Counted from the stretch's first letter, positions 46,320 through 55,564 are shown. The stretch is DNA of 64,000 nucleotides from Blastomonas sp. (GCF_030373265.1 NZ_JAUCZC010000015.1:36934-100933); one strand, 5' to 3'. Numbers and translations: made by a program. The notes: generated from the letters alone by a model not told the origin.

Positions 46320-47222
46320 ATGACAGCCCCTATCTCTGCCAAAACCATCGACGGAAAAGCCTTCGCGGCCGGTTTGCGGGCGCGCCTCGCGGCTATTGTC
46401 CCCGCCTTTGTGGAACAGGCGGGCCGTGCGCCCGGCCTTGCCGTGGTGCTGGTGGGTGAAGACCCGGCCAGCCAGGTCTATGTCCGCTCCAAGCACAGGG
46501 CGACGGTCGAGGCCGGCATGCTCAGCTTCGAACACCGTCTGCCCGCCGACACCAGCCAGCAGGCGCTGCTCGATCTGGTCGCGGCGCTCAACGCGGACGA
46601 CGCGGTCGATGGCATCCTCGTCCAGCTGCCGCTGCCTGGTCATATCGACGACAAGGCCGTGCTGGCCGCGATCGATCCGGCCAAGGATGTCGACGGCTTT
46701 CACGTCGTCAACGCCGGAAAACTGGCGGTGGGGGAAGAGGCGCTGGTTCCCTGCACGCCTTTGGGGTCGCTGATGCTGCTTCAGGACACGCTCGGCGACC
46801 TGTCCGGCCTTCACGCGGTGGTCATCGGCCGGTCGAACATCGTCGGCAAGCCGATGGCGCAGCTGCTGCTTCAGCAAAGCTGCACCCTCACCATCGCGCA
46901 CAGCCGGACCAAGGACCTGCCCGCGATCGTGCGCCTCGCCGACATCGTCGTCGCCGCCGTCGGCCGCCCCGAAATGGTGCGTGGCGACTGGATCAAGCCG
47001 GGGGCGACCGTCATCGACGTCGGCATCAATCGCGTTCCCGGCAGCGAAGCGGGCAAGACCAGGCTGGTGGGCGATTGTGCCTATGACGAGTGCGCCGCGA
47101 TTGCGGGCGCGATCACGCCGGTGCCGGGTGGCGTCGGCCCGATGACCATCGCCTGCCTGCTGCGCAACACCCTGGTCGCAGCGCACCGCCGTGCCGGCCT
47201 GACCGCGCCGGAGGGATTGTGA
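46320..47222 (+). CDS. folD: Bifunctional methylene-THF dehydrogenase / cyclohydrolase
   Basis: 300 residues. Family motifs: [20 protein letters not shown] (catalytic Tyr and Lys), [48 protein letters not shown] (NADP site), and [15 protein letters not shown]. It interconverts one-carbon tetrahydrofolates. Its stop overlaps the next start by one base (TGATG), so the exported protein downstream is coupled to it. Confidence 0.95.
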   Translation: MTAPISAKTIDGKAFAAGLRARLAAIVPAFVEQAGRAPGLAVVLVGEDPASQVYVRSKHRATVEAGMLSFEHRLPADTSQQALLDLVAALNADDAVDGILVQLPLPGHIDDKAVLAAIDPAKDVDGFHVVNAGKLAVGEEALVPCTPLGSLMLLQDTLGDLSGLHAVVIGRSNIVGKPMAQLLLQQSCTLTIAHSRTKDLPAIVRLADIVVAAVGRPEMVRGDWIKPGATVIDVGINRVPGSEAGKTRLVGDCAYDECAAIAGAITPVPGGVGPMTIACLLRNTLVAAHRRAGLTAPEGL

Positions 47223-48142
47223 TGAACGCTCTCAAAATCCTCCCCCTCTGGGGGAGGGGGACCGTTCGCGCAGCGAACGGTGGAGGGGCAGCCGGATTGT
47301 GCTGTTCTTCCCAAGATAGCACCCAGACGCTTCCCCTCCACCCCGATGCTGCGCATCGCGGTCCCCCTCCCCGTTTCGGGGAGGATTTGAGGCGATTGGT
47401 GGGCTGCTTGCTCCTTGCTTCCACACTTGCCACCCCACTCGCCACCCCGCCTGCGCATGCACAGCAGCGCGAACGGCGCGCCCCCCCGCCCCGGCCGGCG
47501 GGGCAGTCCTACGCCAATTCCAGCGCGCTTCTTGTCGAGGAGATCGCGCTTTCCAGGGCGGCCCGCGAAGATGGCCAGTGGGCCGCGTTCGCGCAGAAGG
47601 CCGCCGAGGAAGCGGTGATGTTCGCAGACCAGCCGGTGCTCGCACAGCCCTGGCTCAAGGGCCGCGCCAATCCTGCGGCGCCGATGACCTGGAGCCCACA
47701 CAGTCTGTTCATGGCCTGCGATGGCCGCAGCGGCGCCTCGACCGGCGCCATGCAAGAGGCCGGCGGAACCGCGGGATATTACACCACCGTCTGGCAGAAT
47801 CTGGAAAAGCCTCGCGCCAAACAGCCCAAGTGGAGATGGGTGCTCACCCATCGTGCGCCTTTGGCTCAGCCGCGGGAAGGCGAGGATATGATCGAATCGC
47901 GAACCGCGGTGTGCACGGGAGATCCCAAAGCGCTGCTGGGCGATATTCCGATGGGTCCTCCGCCCAAGGGCTCCGAACCCGTTGCGCCGCAGCCCGCCGG
48001 CGCGCGCGCATCGGCCGACGGCACGATGGTGTGGCGCTGGAACGCGCGCAGCGACGGCAGCCGCGCGGTAACCATAGAGCTGTGGAACGGCAGCGCCTTT
48101 GAAACCGTTGTGAGCGACACAGTCCCGGGCACCGCATCATGA
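47222..48142 (+). CDS. Exported hypothetical protein with a palindromic repeat inside its N-terminal coding region
   Basis: 306 residues from ATG 47222. Codons 1-5 (MNALK) are followed by about 51 codons made by a type 1 repeat, and then by RRLVGCLLLASTLATPL...AHAQ, an ordinary signal peptide that would fit directly behind MNALK. The mature part (from about residue 85) has WAAFAQKAAEEAVMFAD, SPHSLFMACDGRSGASTGAM, GYYTTVWQ and WRWVLTHR, suggesting an NTF2/SnoaL-like fold; this is a weak call. Translation may instead start at GTG 47399 or TTG 47396. Function is unknown. folD is upstream and marC overlaps its stop by 4 bp. Confidence 0.7.
   Translation: MNALKILPLWGRGTVRAANGGGAAGLCCSSQDSTQTLPLHPDAAHRGPPPRFGEDLRRLVGCLLLASTLATPLATPPAHAQQRERRAPPPRPAGQSYANSSALLVEEIALSRAAREDGQWAAFAQKAAEEAVMFADQPVLAQPWLKGRANPAAPMTWSPHSLFMACDGRSGASTGAMQEAGGTAGYYTTVWQNLEKPRAKQPKWRWVLTHRAPLAQPREGEDMIESRTAVCTGDPKALLGDIPMGPPPKGSEPVAPQPAGARASADGTMVWRWNARSDGSRAVTIELWNGSAFETVVSDTVPGTAS
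47235..47388. repeat. Type 1 palindromic repeat inserted in frame in a coding region
   Basis: Left arm AAATCCTCCCCCTCTGGGGG, inner GGGGACCGTTCGCGCAGCG and TGGAGGGG, right arm CCCCGTTTCGGGGAGGATTT. The unit is open in the reading frame of the host gene and the frame is kept on both sides. Confidence 0.9.
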
Positions 48143-48759
48143 TAGAACTGTTCGTCTCCGCCTTCATCACGCTGTTCGTGGTGATCGATCCGCCAGGCTG
48201 CGCGCCGATCTATGCCAGCATGACCACCGATGCCAATGCCCGGCAGCGGCGCAGCATGGCGATCCGCGCAGTGATCGTCGCGGGCGGCATCTTGCTGGTG
48301 TTCGCGCTTTTCGGCGAAGCACTGCTGTCCGCGCTGCATATCGAGCTCAACAGCTTTCGCATCGCCGGCGGCATCATGCTGTTCCTGATCGCGCTCGACA
48401 TGGTGTTCGAAAAGCGCACCGAGCGGCGCGAACAGCGCGCGCAGGATGTCATCGACGATCCCGAGATCGAGGACGTCTCGATCTTCCCGATGGCGATGCC
48501 GATGATCGCCGGCCCGGGCTCGATCGCGTCGGTGATGCTGCTGGTGTCGCAGAACTCCGGGCTCGACCGCGCGCTGACCATCCTTGGCGCCCTGCTGGCG
48601 GTGCTGCTGCTCACCTTGGCTGCATTGCTCAGCGCCGGCCCGCTGATGAAGCTGCTCGGCTCCAAGGCCGAAGCGGTGATCACCCGGCTGCTCGGCGTGC
48701 TGCTCGCGGCACTCGCGGCGCAGTTCGTGATCGACGGGCTAAGGGCGAGTTTTCAGTAG
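48139..48759 (+). CDS. MarC family integral membrane protein
   Basis: 206 residues with six membrane segments: MIELFVSAFITLFVVIDPPGCAPIY, AVIVAGGILLVFALFGEALL, FRIAGGIMLFLIALDMVF, PMAMPMIAGPGSIASVMLLV, ILGALLAVLLLTLAALL and ITRLLGVLLAALAAQFVIDGL. FVVIDPPG and MPMIAGPGSI are MarC/UPF0056 signatures. The role is not known; the old link with antibiotic resistance was withdrawn. The ATG overlaps the upstream stop by 4 bp. Confidence 0.9.
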   Translation: MIELFVSAFITLFVVIDPPGCAPIYASMTTDANARQRRSMAIRAVIVAGGILLVFALFGEALLSALHIELNSFRIAGGIMLFLIALDMVFEKRTERREQRAQDVIDDPEIEDVSIFPMAMPMIAGPGSIASVMLLVSQNSGLDRALTILGALLAVLLLTLAALLSAGPLMKLLGSKAEAVITRLLGVLLAALAAQFVIDGLRASFQ

Positions 48760-48850
48760 AGGGATTGGCTGAGGCACTCCGGCATCCGTCTTTGCCGGAA
48801 GAATGCACATTTCAGCCTTTGGCTCCCGTCCATGGCGCCAGACTAACCCC

Positions 48851-48952
48851 CTCCGCTCATCCTGAGCCGCGGGCTTCAGCCCGCGAAGTCGAAGGACCCG
48901 CGCCCACGCCAGCCGTACAGCGGGGCCTTCGACAAGCTCAGGCTGAGCGGAG
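48851..48952. repeat. Dispersed repeat of the TCATCCTGAGC / CCTTCGAC family
   Basis: Perfect 9-bp ends CTCCGCTCA and TGAGCGGAG. The inner arms are TCCTGAGC...GTCGAAGGACC and GGCCTTCGACAAGCTCAGG, and GCGGGCTTCAGCCCGC adds a hairpin. It fills most of the marC-autotransporter gap (48760-49078); no gene is seen there. Confidence 0.85.
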
Positions 48953-49015
48953 GTGGGGCGGCTTCAGCGCTTGGTTGGAAAAAGACTGCCGTTCTGGAGC
49001 TTCAGCTTCCCCAAC

Positions 49016-49052
49016 GAAAAAGCCCGCCAGCCTCTCGGCTGACGGGCTTTTC
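49016..49052. terminator. Bidirectional terminator between marC and the autotransporter
   Basis: AAAAAGCCCGCCAGCC, loop TCTC, GGCTGACGGGCTTTTC: a 12-bp stem with one mismatch, A-run on the left and T-run on the right. It can end both the plus-strand folD-marC transcript and the minus-strand autotransporter transcript. Confidence 0.85.
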
Positions 49053-49078
49053 TTCAAGGCTTGCGCCCGGATTGAGGC

Positions 49079-52000
49079 TTAGAACCGCACCAGCGCCGAC
49101 AGCGAGTATTGCTGTGCCTGGAAGTCCTGACGGCCCACGGTGGTGTCGATTGACGCGGTGAACTCGAAGGTCGGCTGCGCGATGGTCAGGCCAACACCGA
49201 CTTCGCCCCAGCTACGGTCATCCGAGCGGTAGGCGAACGGGAAGCGGCCGGTGGTGCTGCCTGCGAAGTTGGCACCAAAGAACCGGTCGCCCTCAAGCAC
49301 GTCATAGACGAAATCGCCGTAGATATAGGGCCGGAAGGTCGCGGTCCTCTTGGCGCTGGCCGCAAGGCCGGTGCGGATCTGCAGGCTGTCAAACTTGTTG
49401 CGATCGATATCCAGCGCCGGGCCTCCCCCGATTTCACGCACGTCGTCGAAGCCGATATACTGATACTGGGCAGCAACCCGCGGCGTGACCACAAGCGATT
49501 CGGTTTCGATCGGAGCCGAAATGCCAAGCTCTGCGGTGATCGCCAGGCTGTCGTCGTCGGTCCGCAGCGCGAACGGGGCTCCGGCGATCGCGACATTGCG
49601 CAGCGTATCCACCTGGAAGCTGCCCGCGCTGACGCGGCCATCGAATACCAGACCGCCCGGCGTGGTCACCGCGCCATAGACGCTGCCTTCGATCAGCCGG
49701 CCGGCGACGCTCTGGCCGCGCACGACATTGGCATCGACATCCGAATAGCCTGCCGAAACGCCCAGCACGACTCCGTCACGCGGCAGATATTCGAGGCCAC
49801 CAACCACGAAGAAGCCGTCGAAAAAGTCGCTGCGATTGGGGGTCAGCGCGGTGGGCATCGGCGAGGACTTGCCGTTGAGATAGCCGCCGCCAAGATAGAC
49901 CGCGAAATCGCTGTCGAGCGAATTTTCGTCCATCACGGTTTCCTGCGTATCCTGTCCGGCCGAAGCCGCAGCCAGCGCGCCGGGAAGCGCCACGCCACTG
50001 GTCGCGGTGGCGGCCAGGTTCAGCGGCTGGCCGATCATCGCGATCGTCCCGCCAGCGTTGCCCGAGAGCGACGATTGCAGCCGGGTGCGGTGGAAGCGCG
50101 AGGTGCTCGACAGAATGGCCTCGCCCATGCTCAGGCGCGACGATTCGGTGAACGGCGCGAGTGCTTCGAACGTCGACTGGATCTGTGCAGCCGACATAAG
50201 GTCGGTGCGCAGATAGACGTCCGCATAGGTGCGTTCCGAGCCGCGGTTGCTGTCAAGGATACCCGCATAGGACCGCTGGACCCGCGAGTTTGCGTCGATC
50301 ACGTTGCGATACTGGCCCGCGGTGATCCGCATGTCGACGGCGTTGGCACTGGTGGTCAGCACCGGGGTCAGGATGGCGCTGATCGGTGCAGCCGAGTTGA
50401 ACCCGGCAGAGATCGTGCCGCCGGTGGTGACGATGCGATAGGTATCGCCGTTCTTGATCGTGTATCCGCTCGCCGGGGAAACGATCACGCGGCCGCCGAG
50501 GCTGGCATCAACGGTAATCGCCAGGCGATCCGATACGCCCGCGCCGACATCGACCAGGAACTGGCTGGCCGAGGACAAAATGACGCTGCCATTCACGTTG
50601 AGCGTGCCGACGGTGCCGATCCCGCCCGGCGCGATGGTGCCCATGATGCTGGTCAGGAACGGCGTCTGGATGGTGCCGGTGCCGGTGAGCAGACCCGACG
50701 CCAGCGTATAGTCGCCGACCGAGGTCAGGCGGCCATTGACGTTCATCGTTCCACCGGTCTGGGTGACATCGATCAGGCTGGTGAGGTTGCCCGCGCCAGC
50801 AATGGTGAGACCGGCAGTGTTGGCCACGGTGAGACGATCGATGGTGACCGTGCTGGACAGCGTGGTGGTGCCCGCCGCGCTCAGCGTCACGTCGAAATAG
50901 CGCCCGGATGCGCCGGTGGTGTTGTTGGGGTTGCTGTTGTTGGGCACGAAGCCCGATGCACCCGGAAGGCCGTTGGCCAGCGTTGCCGCGGGCAGCGGAC
51001 CGGTGCTGAACACGCCGCTGCCGTTGCGCTGCGCCTCTTCGGCCAGCTTCTGCAGGGCAGCAAGGCTTTCAGCGCTTGCAGCGGCGCTGAGTTCGGTGCC
51101 GAGGTCCGCCGTGGCAAGATGGCTGGTGAGGCTTCCGACGGCATTGTCACCGGCGCTGAGCGAGTTCACCATGTCGCCGCGGGTCAGGCTGGTAGCCGCA
51201 GCGGCAGGGGCTGCAGCTGCTGCCACTTCGACGGAACCGATGCTGCTGCTGACGGTACCCGACAGCGAAACCTGTTCGGCGCCGCCGGCGAGCTGGCCGT
51301 CGAGATCAGCACGACCGATGCCCGAGGTCAGCTCGACCCCGTCGGTGCGCGGGGCTGGCGTGAAGTCCTCTCCCGTGCTCAGATCGCGGCACTCGTTGAG
51401 ACCAAGGCCCTGGATGCAGACCTGACCGAAATCGGGGTCACCCCCGCCAATGCCGAGGCCAAGACCGGTGGGAATTCCGGTCACCACCTGACCATTGGCG
51501 TTGATGATGTTGTAGTTCGGATCGAGCGTCGTGCGCCACCGGCTGGCGTCTTCCCAGTTGCCATTGCCGGCAGTGGCGGTGACATAGCGATAGGGGTTGG
51601 TCGCCGCGATATAGTCCCAGAACAGATACAGCGGTTGATAGAAGCTGGTCGAGCCATAGGCGCTGAACGGCTGAGCGGCGAAGAAGCGGCTGCCGCCGGA
51701 CAGCACGCCGATCTGCAGGTTCTTGGTCGACAGCGTGTTGTTCGCCGCATCAAGGATCAGCGGGCCGCCAGAGTCGCCGCCTGCAGTGGTGCCTTCACGC
51801 ACCAGCGCGTCGTCGCGGTGCACGTTGATGTCAAACTGGTTGGCGCCTGCGGTGCCGCGGCGCGGATCGTCGAAATCGAGCTGATACACATTCTGGCCCA
51901 GCGGCGGCGTGCCCGGCGCGGCGGGGCCGAACAGGAATTCGTTGCGATCATCGAGCGAGGCGAGCGCGCCCAGCATGTTTTCCGCGGCACGGCGGCGGAA

Positions 52001-52633
52001 GTCGACACCCGTGACCGCACCCTGCGTGCCGTTGCCCGAGCGACCATAGCCGGTGATGTTGACGTGATAGCCGGTGCCGCGGACCGGATCGATCGCGGTC
52101 GGGGTGGGCAGCGGCGAGAACAGCAGCGCCCAGGTCGGGATGCGGGCCGCCGGGGTGTCCAGCGTCGCGAGCGCGATGTCGGCTTCGAGGAAGCCCAGCG
52201 CCTGCGGATTGAGCAGCGAGCGCGGATCATACTGGATCTGGCTGATGTTGAAGACATTGAGCGCCGAATTGCTGCGGAAGGCATTGGCGGCCCAGTTCTG
52301 GAAACCCGGGCGTGCATCCACGTTGAAGGAGAACGCCGCCGGGACGGTGCCATCAATGCTGCTATAGTCGGTGGCAAGACGATCGTTCACGCAGTGCGCT
52401 GCAAACAGCACGGTGCGCGGGTTGATCAGCGTGCCGGTGCAGACGAACCCGTCGTTGCGGAAGAACATGCCCACGCCATTTACACCACCTGCGGTGTCGA
52501 CGATCTGCGCCGGGGTCTGGTTGTTGTTGGGAACAATGGCCGAAGCCGGAACCGAAGCGAGCGCAACAGCAAGCGCCGTCGCTGCAACACCGCCACTGAT
52601 AGCCTTCTGCAAACGCGCATTCTTGATGGTCAT
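49079..52633 (-). CDS. Serine-protease autotransporter (trypsin-like passenger)
   Basis: 1184 residues. Signal peptide (GGVAATALAVALASVPASA, cleavage near 32). The passenger starts with an S1 chymotrypsin-fold protease with a full triad: His80 (TVLFAAHC), Asp152 (EADIALATL) and Ser288 (GGDSGGP). A linker with small Ala/Thr repeats follows, then beta-helix strands at about 555-800 (GLTIAGAGNLTSLIDVTQTGGTMNVNG). The autotransporter barrel covers about 900-1184 and ends QYSLSALVRF, with the C-terminal Phe used by the BAM complex. It would be secreted by the type V route and may cleave itself or surface proteins. A TATAAT box lies 86 bp upstream. Confidence 0.92.
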   Translation of the reverse strand: MTIKNARLQKAISGGVAATALAVALASVPASAIVPNNNQTPAQIVDTAGGVNGVGMFFRNDGFVCTGTLINPRTVLFAAHCVNDRLATDYSSIDGTVPAAFSFNVDARPGFQNWAANAFRSNSALNVFNISQIQYDPRSLLNPQALGFLEADIALATLDTPAARIPTWALLFSPLPTPTAIDPVRGTGYHVNITGYGRSGNGTQGAVTGVDFRRRAAENMLGALASLDDRNEFLFGPAAPGTPPLGQNVYQLDFDDPRRGTAGANQFDINVHRDDALVREGTTAGGDSGGPLILDAANNTLSTKNLQIGVLSGGSRFFAAQPFSAYGSTSFYQPLYLFWDYIAATNPYRYVTATAGNGNWEDASRWRTTLDPNYNIINANGQVVTGIPTGLGLGIGGGDPDFGQVCIQGLGLNECRDLSTGEDFTPAPRTDGVELTSGIGRADLDGQLAGGAEQVSLSGTVSSSIGSVEVAAAAAPAAAATSLTRGDMVNSLSAGDNAVGSLTSHLATADLGTELSAAASAESLAALQKLAEEAQRNGSGVFSTGPLPAATLANGLPGASGFVPNNSNPNNTTGASGRYFDVTLSAAGTTTLSSTVTIDRLTVANTAGLTIAGAGNLTSLIDVTQTGGTMNVNGRLTSVGDYTLASGLLTGTGTIQTPFLTSIMGTIAPGGIGTVGTLNVNGSVILSSASQFLVDVGAGVSDRLAITVDASLGGRVIVSPASGYTIKNGDTYRIVTTGGTISAGFNSAAPISAILTPVLTTSANAVDMRITAGQYRNVIDANSRVQRSYAGILDSNRGSERTYADVYLRTDLMSAAQIQSTFEALAPFTESSRLSMGEAILSSTSRFHRTRLQSSLSGNAGGTIAMIGQPLNLAATATSGVALPGALAAASAGQDTQETVMDENSLDSDFAVYLGGGYLNGKSSPMPTALTPNRSDFFDGFFVVGGLEYLPRDGVVLGVSAGYSDVDANVVRGQSVAGRLIEGSVYGAVTTPGGLVFDGRVSAGSFQVDTLRNVAIAGAPFALRTDDDSLAITAELGISAPIETESLVVTPRVAAQYQYIGFDDVREIGGGPALDIDRNKFDSLQIRTGLAASAKRTATFRPYIYGDFVYDVLEGDRFFGANFAGSTTGRFPFAYRSDDRSWGEVGVGLTIAQPTFEFTASIDTTVGRQDFQAQQYSLSALVRF

Positions 52634-52718
52634 GATAATCCCCTGAAAAACTAGGCCCTGGTCAGGAAATTACCTTGGACGATCTTAAACGCAACGCGGC
52701 CCCGCGTGCGGTGTTAAG

Positions 52719-52724
52719 ATTATA
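52719..52724 (-). promoter_or_regulatory. Possible -10 box of the autotransporter gene
   Basis: TATAAT on the minus strand, 86-91 bp before the ATG. No good TTGACA lies 16-18 bp upstream, so the promoter would need an activator or an extended -10. The rest of 52634-52879 shows no gene. Confidence 0.35.
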
Positions 52725-52879
52725 TGACAGTGTTGCCGTTCGGACACATTTTATTGCTCAAAAGCGCCCGAATTGCATAAAATGTTAACCCTCGAACCGC
52801 CGCTGCCCGCGAATGCGTGGGACCAGCGGCGGCCGATATGCAGTTGCGACAAAGTAGCCGCGTCGGAATTAGGTAAGCT

Positions 52880-53347
52880 TTACTTGCCCAATGTCTCGGT
52901 CAGGAACCAGGCCCGCTCCTGCGCCTGATCGGTCCAGTCATCAACCATGCCGTCGGTGGCATTGTCGCCGGCGTCTCCGGCCAGGTCCTTGACCACGCGG
53001 AGCTTGGCCACGAACGCGATGTTATCGTCGCGCAGTTCCTTGAGCATGGATTCGGCCGATACGCCCGACTTGTCGTTGTCGGCGATCGACTGGCGCCGGG
53101 CGATATCGCCGATCGAGGTCAGGGTACGGTGCCCGTTCTTGCGCACCCGCTCGGCCACCGCATCGGTGATCGCAAGGATCTGCGCGGCATGGTCGTCGAG
53201 CAGCAGATGATATTCTCGAAAATGCGGGCCCGCGACGTGCCAGTGGAAGTTCTTGGTCTTGAGGTATAGCGCAAAGCTGTCGGCCAGCAGGCCATTCATC
53301 GCCTCGGCAAGCGCCTTGCCTGCATTATCGCCCTTTTTGTTTCCCAT
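52880..53347 (-). CDS. Dps-family ferritin-like DNA-protection protein
   Basis: 155 residues from ATG 53347, chosen for the AGGAG 9 bp upstream. Dps ferroxidase residues lie in KTKNFHWHVAGPHFREYHLLLDDHAAQI (His, Asp and Glu positions conserved). The four-helix bundle continues through RVRKNGHRTLTSIGDIARR to AQERAWFLTETLGK. The protein stores iron using hydrogen peroxide and can coat DNA. The N-terminal lysines (MGNKKGDNAGK) may help DNA binding. Monocistronic. Confidence 0.92.
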   Translation of the reverse strand: MGNKKGDNAGKALAEAMNGLLADSFALYLKTKNFHWHVAGPHFREYHLLLDDHAAQILAITDAVAERVRKNGHRTLTSIGDIARRQSIADNDKSGVSAESMLKELRDDNIAFVAKLRVVKDLAGDAGDNATDGMVDDWTDQAQERAWFLTETLGK

Positions 53348-53458
53348 GATGCGTCTCCTTTTGCTGTGACCGGTCAATACCTAACATAGGTTGCAATCCG
53401 GCAATGCGCATGACGATTTATTGCATCACTGTGATCGCGGAAAACGCGCGGCGCGCAA

Positions 53459-54022
53459 TCACACCAACCCGAAGGCAGCGAGCGCCAGGAAAGCGCCGAG
53501 CGCGGTGATCACGCCCCCTGCGCCGATGCGCAGAGCGCGCAGCGGCCAGTGCGCCAGCTCGTGCTGCCAGATGATGGCGGGAAGCAAACCTATGACGGTG
53601 CCGATGGCGCCGCCCAGCATCGGCCAGAGCGGATCGTGCGTGCGCGCGGCGGTGGCCGCGATGATGAACTGCCCCTTGTCGCCGAGCTGCAGGATCATCA
53701 CGCCCAGCAACGCGGTCAGGAACGGACCGATTCGCCATCCGAGCAGCAGATCGACCCGGCGTCGCCAGGCGAGCATCCCCAGCCCGGCAAACAGCAGCGA
53801 CAGGGCATAGAACAGCGCCAGGGCATCGCGGCTGATCCAGTCGCCGACCACCACCCCGCCCAGCGCGCCCAGCGCAGCCCCTGCCGCGCTTGCCGCAATC
53901 ACCGCCGCGACCACCTGCCCCGTCCGCTCGAAGCGCATTGCCAGCGCAGCGCACAGAAGCTGGCTGCGATCGCCGGTCTGGACGATGGCGGTGAGCAGCA
54001 ATGTGGTGACAAAGGCTTCCAT
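53459..54022 (-). CDS. TMEM165/GDT1-family cation transporter-like protein
   Basis: 187 residues from ATG 54022, six to seven membrane helices in two homologous halves. The family motif E-x-G-D-K/R-T/S appears as QTGDRSQ (Gln15, Asp18) and QLGDKGQ (Gln112, Asp115): in both halves the first glutamate, a metal ligand in characterised members, is glutamine. GDT1 proteins move Mn2+ or Ca2+. The double change could alter specificity or activity. It is followed closely upstream (21 bp) by a small unknown gene on the same strand. Confidence 0.82.
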   Translation of the reverse strand: MEAFVTTLLLTAIVQTGDRSQLLCAALAMRFERTGQVVAAVIAASAAGAALGALGGVVVGDWISRDALALFYALSLLFAGLGMLAWRRRVDLLLGWRIGPFLTALLGVMILQLGDKGQFIIAATAARTHDPLWPMLGGAIGTVIGLLPAIIWQHELAHWPLRALRIGAGGVITALGAFLALAAFGLV

Positions 54023-54043
54023 CAACGCAGGCTATAACGCAAT

Positions 54044-54385
54044 TCAGCGCACCCCGCGGACCGCGATCGATGCGAGCACCGCGGCGCGCATGTCGGCGTT
54101 GCCGCAATCGCTGGCTATCGCCTCGTCCATGGCATCGAAATAGTGCTGCGCCATATTGCTGCTCCAGCCGGTCGCAAGCAGGTGCTCCAGCCGATGGGCG
54201 AGATCACTGACGCACGGCATTGCGTTGCTGTCGGCGATGCGGCGCACCCTGTCGATCTGCGTGGCAAGCTCTGCGCGCGAAACCCGCCAGGCGATGGCAC
54301 GGACATGCCCGGCCTGCATGCGCAGCTGCTGGCGCGCCAGCCTCAACCGGTCCTCGCTGCTATCCGATATCGTCGCCTCTCGCAT
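54044..54385 (-). CDS. Hypothetical helical protein
   Basis: 113 residues from ATG 54385. Predicted almost all alpha-helical: SSEDRLRLARQQLRMQAGHVRAIAW, LATQIDRVRRIADSNAMP, AHRLEHLLATGW, AQHYFDAMDEAI. No signal peptide or membrane segment. I do not recognise the family. The 21-bp gap to the GDT1 gene suggests cotranscription. Confidence 0.6.
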   Translation of the reverse strand: MREATISDSSEDRLRLARQQLRMQAGHVRAIAWRVSRAELATQIDRVRRIADSNAMPCVSDLAHRLEHLLATGWSSNMAQHYFDAMDEAIASDCGNADMRAAVLASIAVRGVR

Positions 54386-54645
54386 ACAGACTCCCGCACC
54401 CACCGATGATGCTGCATCGTGGCATGGCGAGGTTAATTTTTGGGCAAGCCTGACCGGGTCATGGAACGGGCGTGGGGACAGGTCGGATGCTTGACAAGCC
54501 GGGGCCGTTGCGGCAAGGGCGGCGCTCGCATGTGCAGGGCGGCCATTTGTGCCGCTCTTTGTGTTTTTGATTCGCCTAATTGTTCAGCGGGCCCGGCTTG
54601 TGCCGTGCACCACCGCAACGTCATTTAAACCCAAAGGAACAGGTC

Positions 54646-54813
54646 ATGGCCAAGCCAGCCACTGTGAAAATCCGCCTGGTCAGCACCGAAGGCACCGGCT
54701 TCTTCTATGTCACCAAGAAGAACCCGCGCAACACCACCGAGAAGATGAGCTTCCGCAAGTACGATCCCGTCGCGCGCAAGCACGTCGAGTTCAAGGAAGC
54801 CAAGATCAAGTAA
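54646..54813 (+). CDS. rpmG: 50S ribosomal protein L33
   Basis: 55 residues: [50 protein letters not shown]. This is the zinc-free (C-minus) type of L33, lacking the CxxC pairs. AAAGGAACAGG precedes the ATG. A hairpin follows at 54832. Confidence 0.97.
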   Translation: MAKPATVKIRLVSTEGTGFFYVTKKNPRNTTEKMSFRKYDPVARKHVEFKEAKIK

Positions 54814-54831
54814 TCTTGGGTGCGCGCAGCA

Positions 54832-54857
54832 TGAACCGGCAATTCAGCGCCGGTTCA
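54832..54857 (+). terminator. Hairpin after rpmG
   Basis: TGAACCGGC, loop AATTCAGC, GCCGGTTCA: a perfect 9-bp stem 19 bp beyond the stop. There is no T-run, so termination may be partial and lolA may be partly cotranscribed. Confidence 0.55.
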
Positions 54858-54910
54858 ATCGCCTGCGCGCAGGGGGTCGGGGTTCCTTCAGCCATGAAAG
54901 CCCGACCCAG

Positions 54911-55564
54911 ATGTTGAAATCCCGGTTCAAACCTATTGCCGCCGCGCTGCTTGCGACCTCGATGATCGCAGCACCCGTCGCCGTGCCCTCTGCAGCCTTT
55001 GGCCAGCAGGCAAACCCCGGCGGCGATCTGGCGCAGGTCTCCCGGCACCTGAAGGCGATGCAGTCGCTGCGCGCCGGCTTCACCCAGACCGACCGCAACG
55101 GCCAGACGCTCAGCGGCACGCTGACCCTGAAGCAGCCGGGCAAGATCCGCTTCGAATATCAGAAGGATGCGCAGCTGCTGGTCGTCAGCGACGGTCGCGC
55201 GCTGACCATGATCGACTATCAGGTCAAGCAGGTCCAGCGCTGGCCGATCCGCAATTCGCCGTTGGGTGCGCTGCTCGATCCCAACCGCGACCTCACCCAA
55301 TACGGCAAATTGCTGACCACGAACGACCCCGACGTGGTCAGTGTCGAGGTCCGCGATCCCAAGCGCCCCGAATATGGCGTGATCACCCTGATCTTCACGC
55401 GCAGCGCCTCGGCGCCGGGCGGATTGTCGCTGGTCGGCTGGGTCGCGCTCGATTCGCAGAACAAGCGCACCACCATCCGGCTTTCGGGTCAGCAGTATAA
55501 TGTCGCGGTCGCCGACAGCGCCTTTGCCTGGACCGATCCGCGCGCCAAGGGTCCACGCCGCTAA
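54911..55564 (+). CDS. lolA: Outer-membrane lipoprotein carrier LolA
   Basis: 217 residues. Signal peptide (PIAAALLATSMIAAPVAVPSA, cleavage near AAFG) then the LolA half-barrel: LKAMQSLRAGFTQTDRNGQ, SGTLTLKQPGKIRFEYQ, LLVVSDGRALTMIDYQVKQVQRWPI, and SLVGWVALDSQNKRTTIRL. It ferries lipoproteins through the periplasm, which suits a genome with several predicted lipoproteins in this window. Starts 97 bp after rpmG. Confidence 0.92.
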   Translation: MLKSRFKPIAAALLATSMIAAPVAVPSAAFGQQANPGGDLAQVSRHLKAMQSLRAGFTQTDRNGQTLSGTLTLKQPGKIRFEYQKDAQLLVVSDGRALTMIDYQVKQVQRWPIRNSPLGALLDPNRDLTQYGKLLTTNDPDVVSVEVRDPKRPEYGVITLIFTRSASAPGGLSLVGWVALDSQNKRTTIRLSGQQYNVAVADSAFAWTDPRAKGPRR

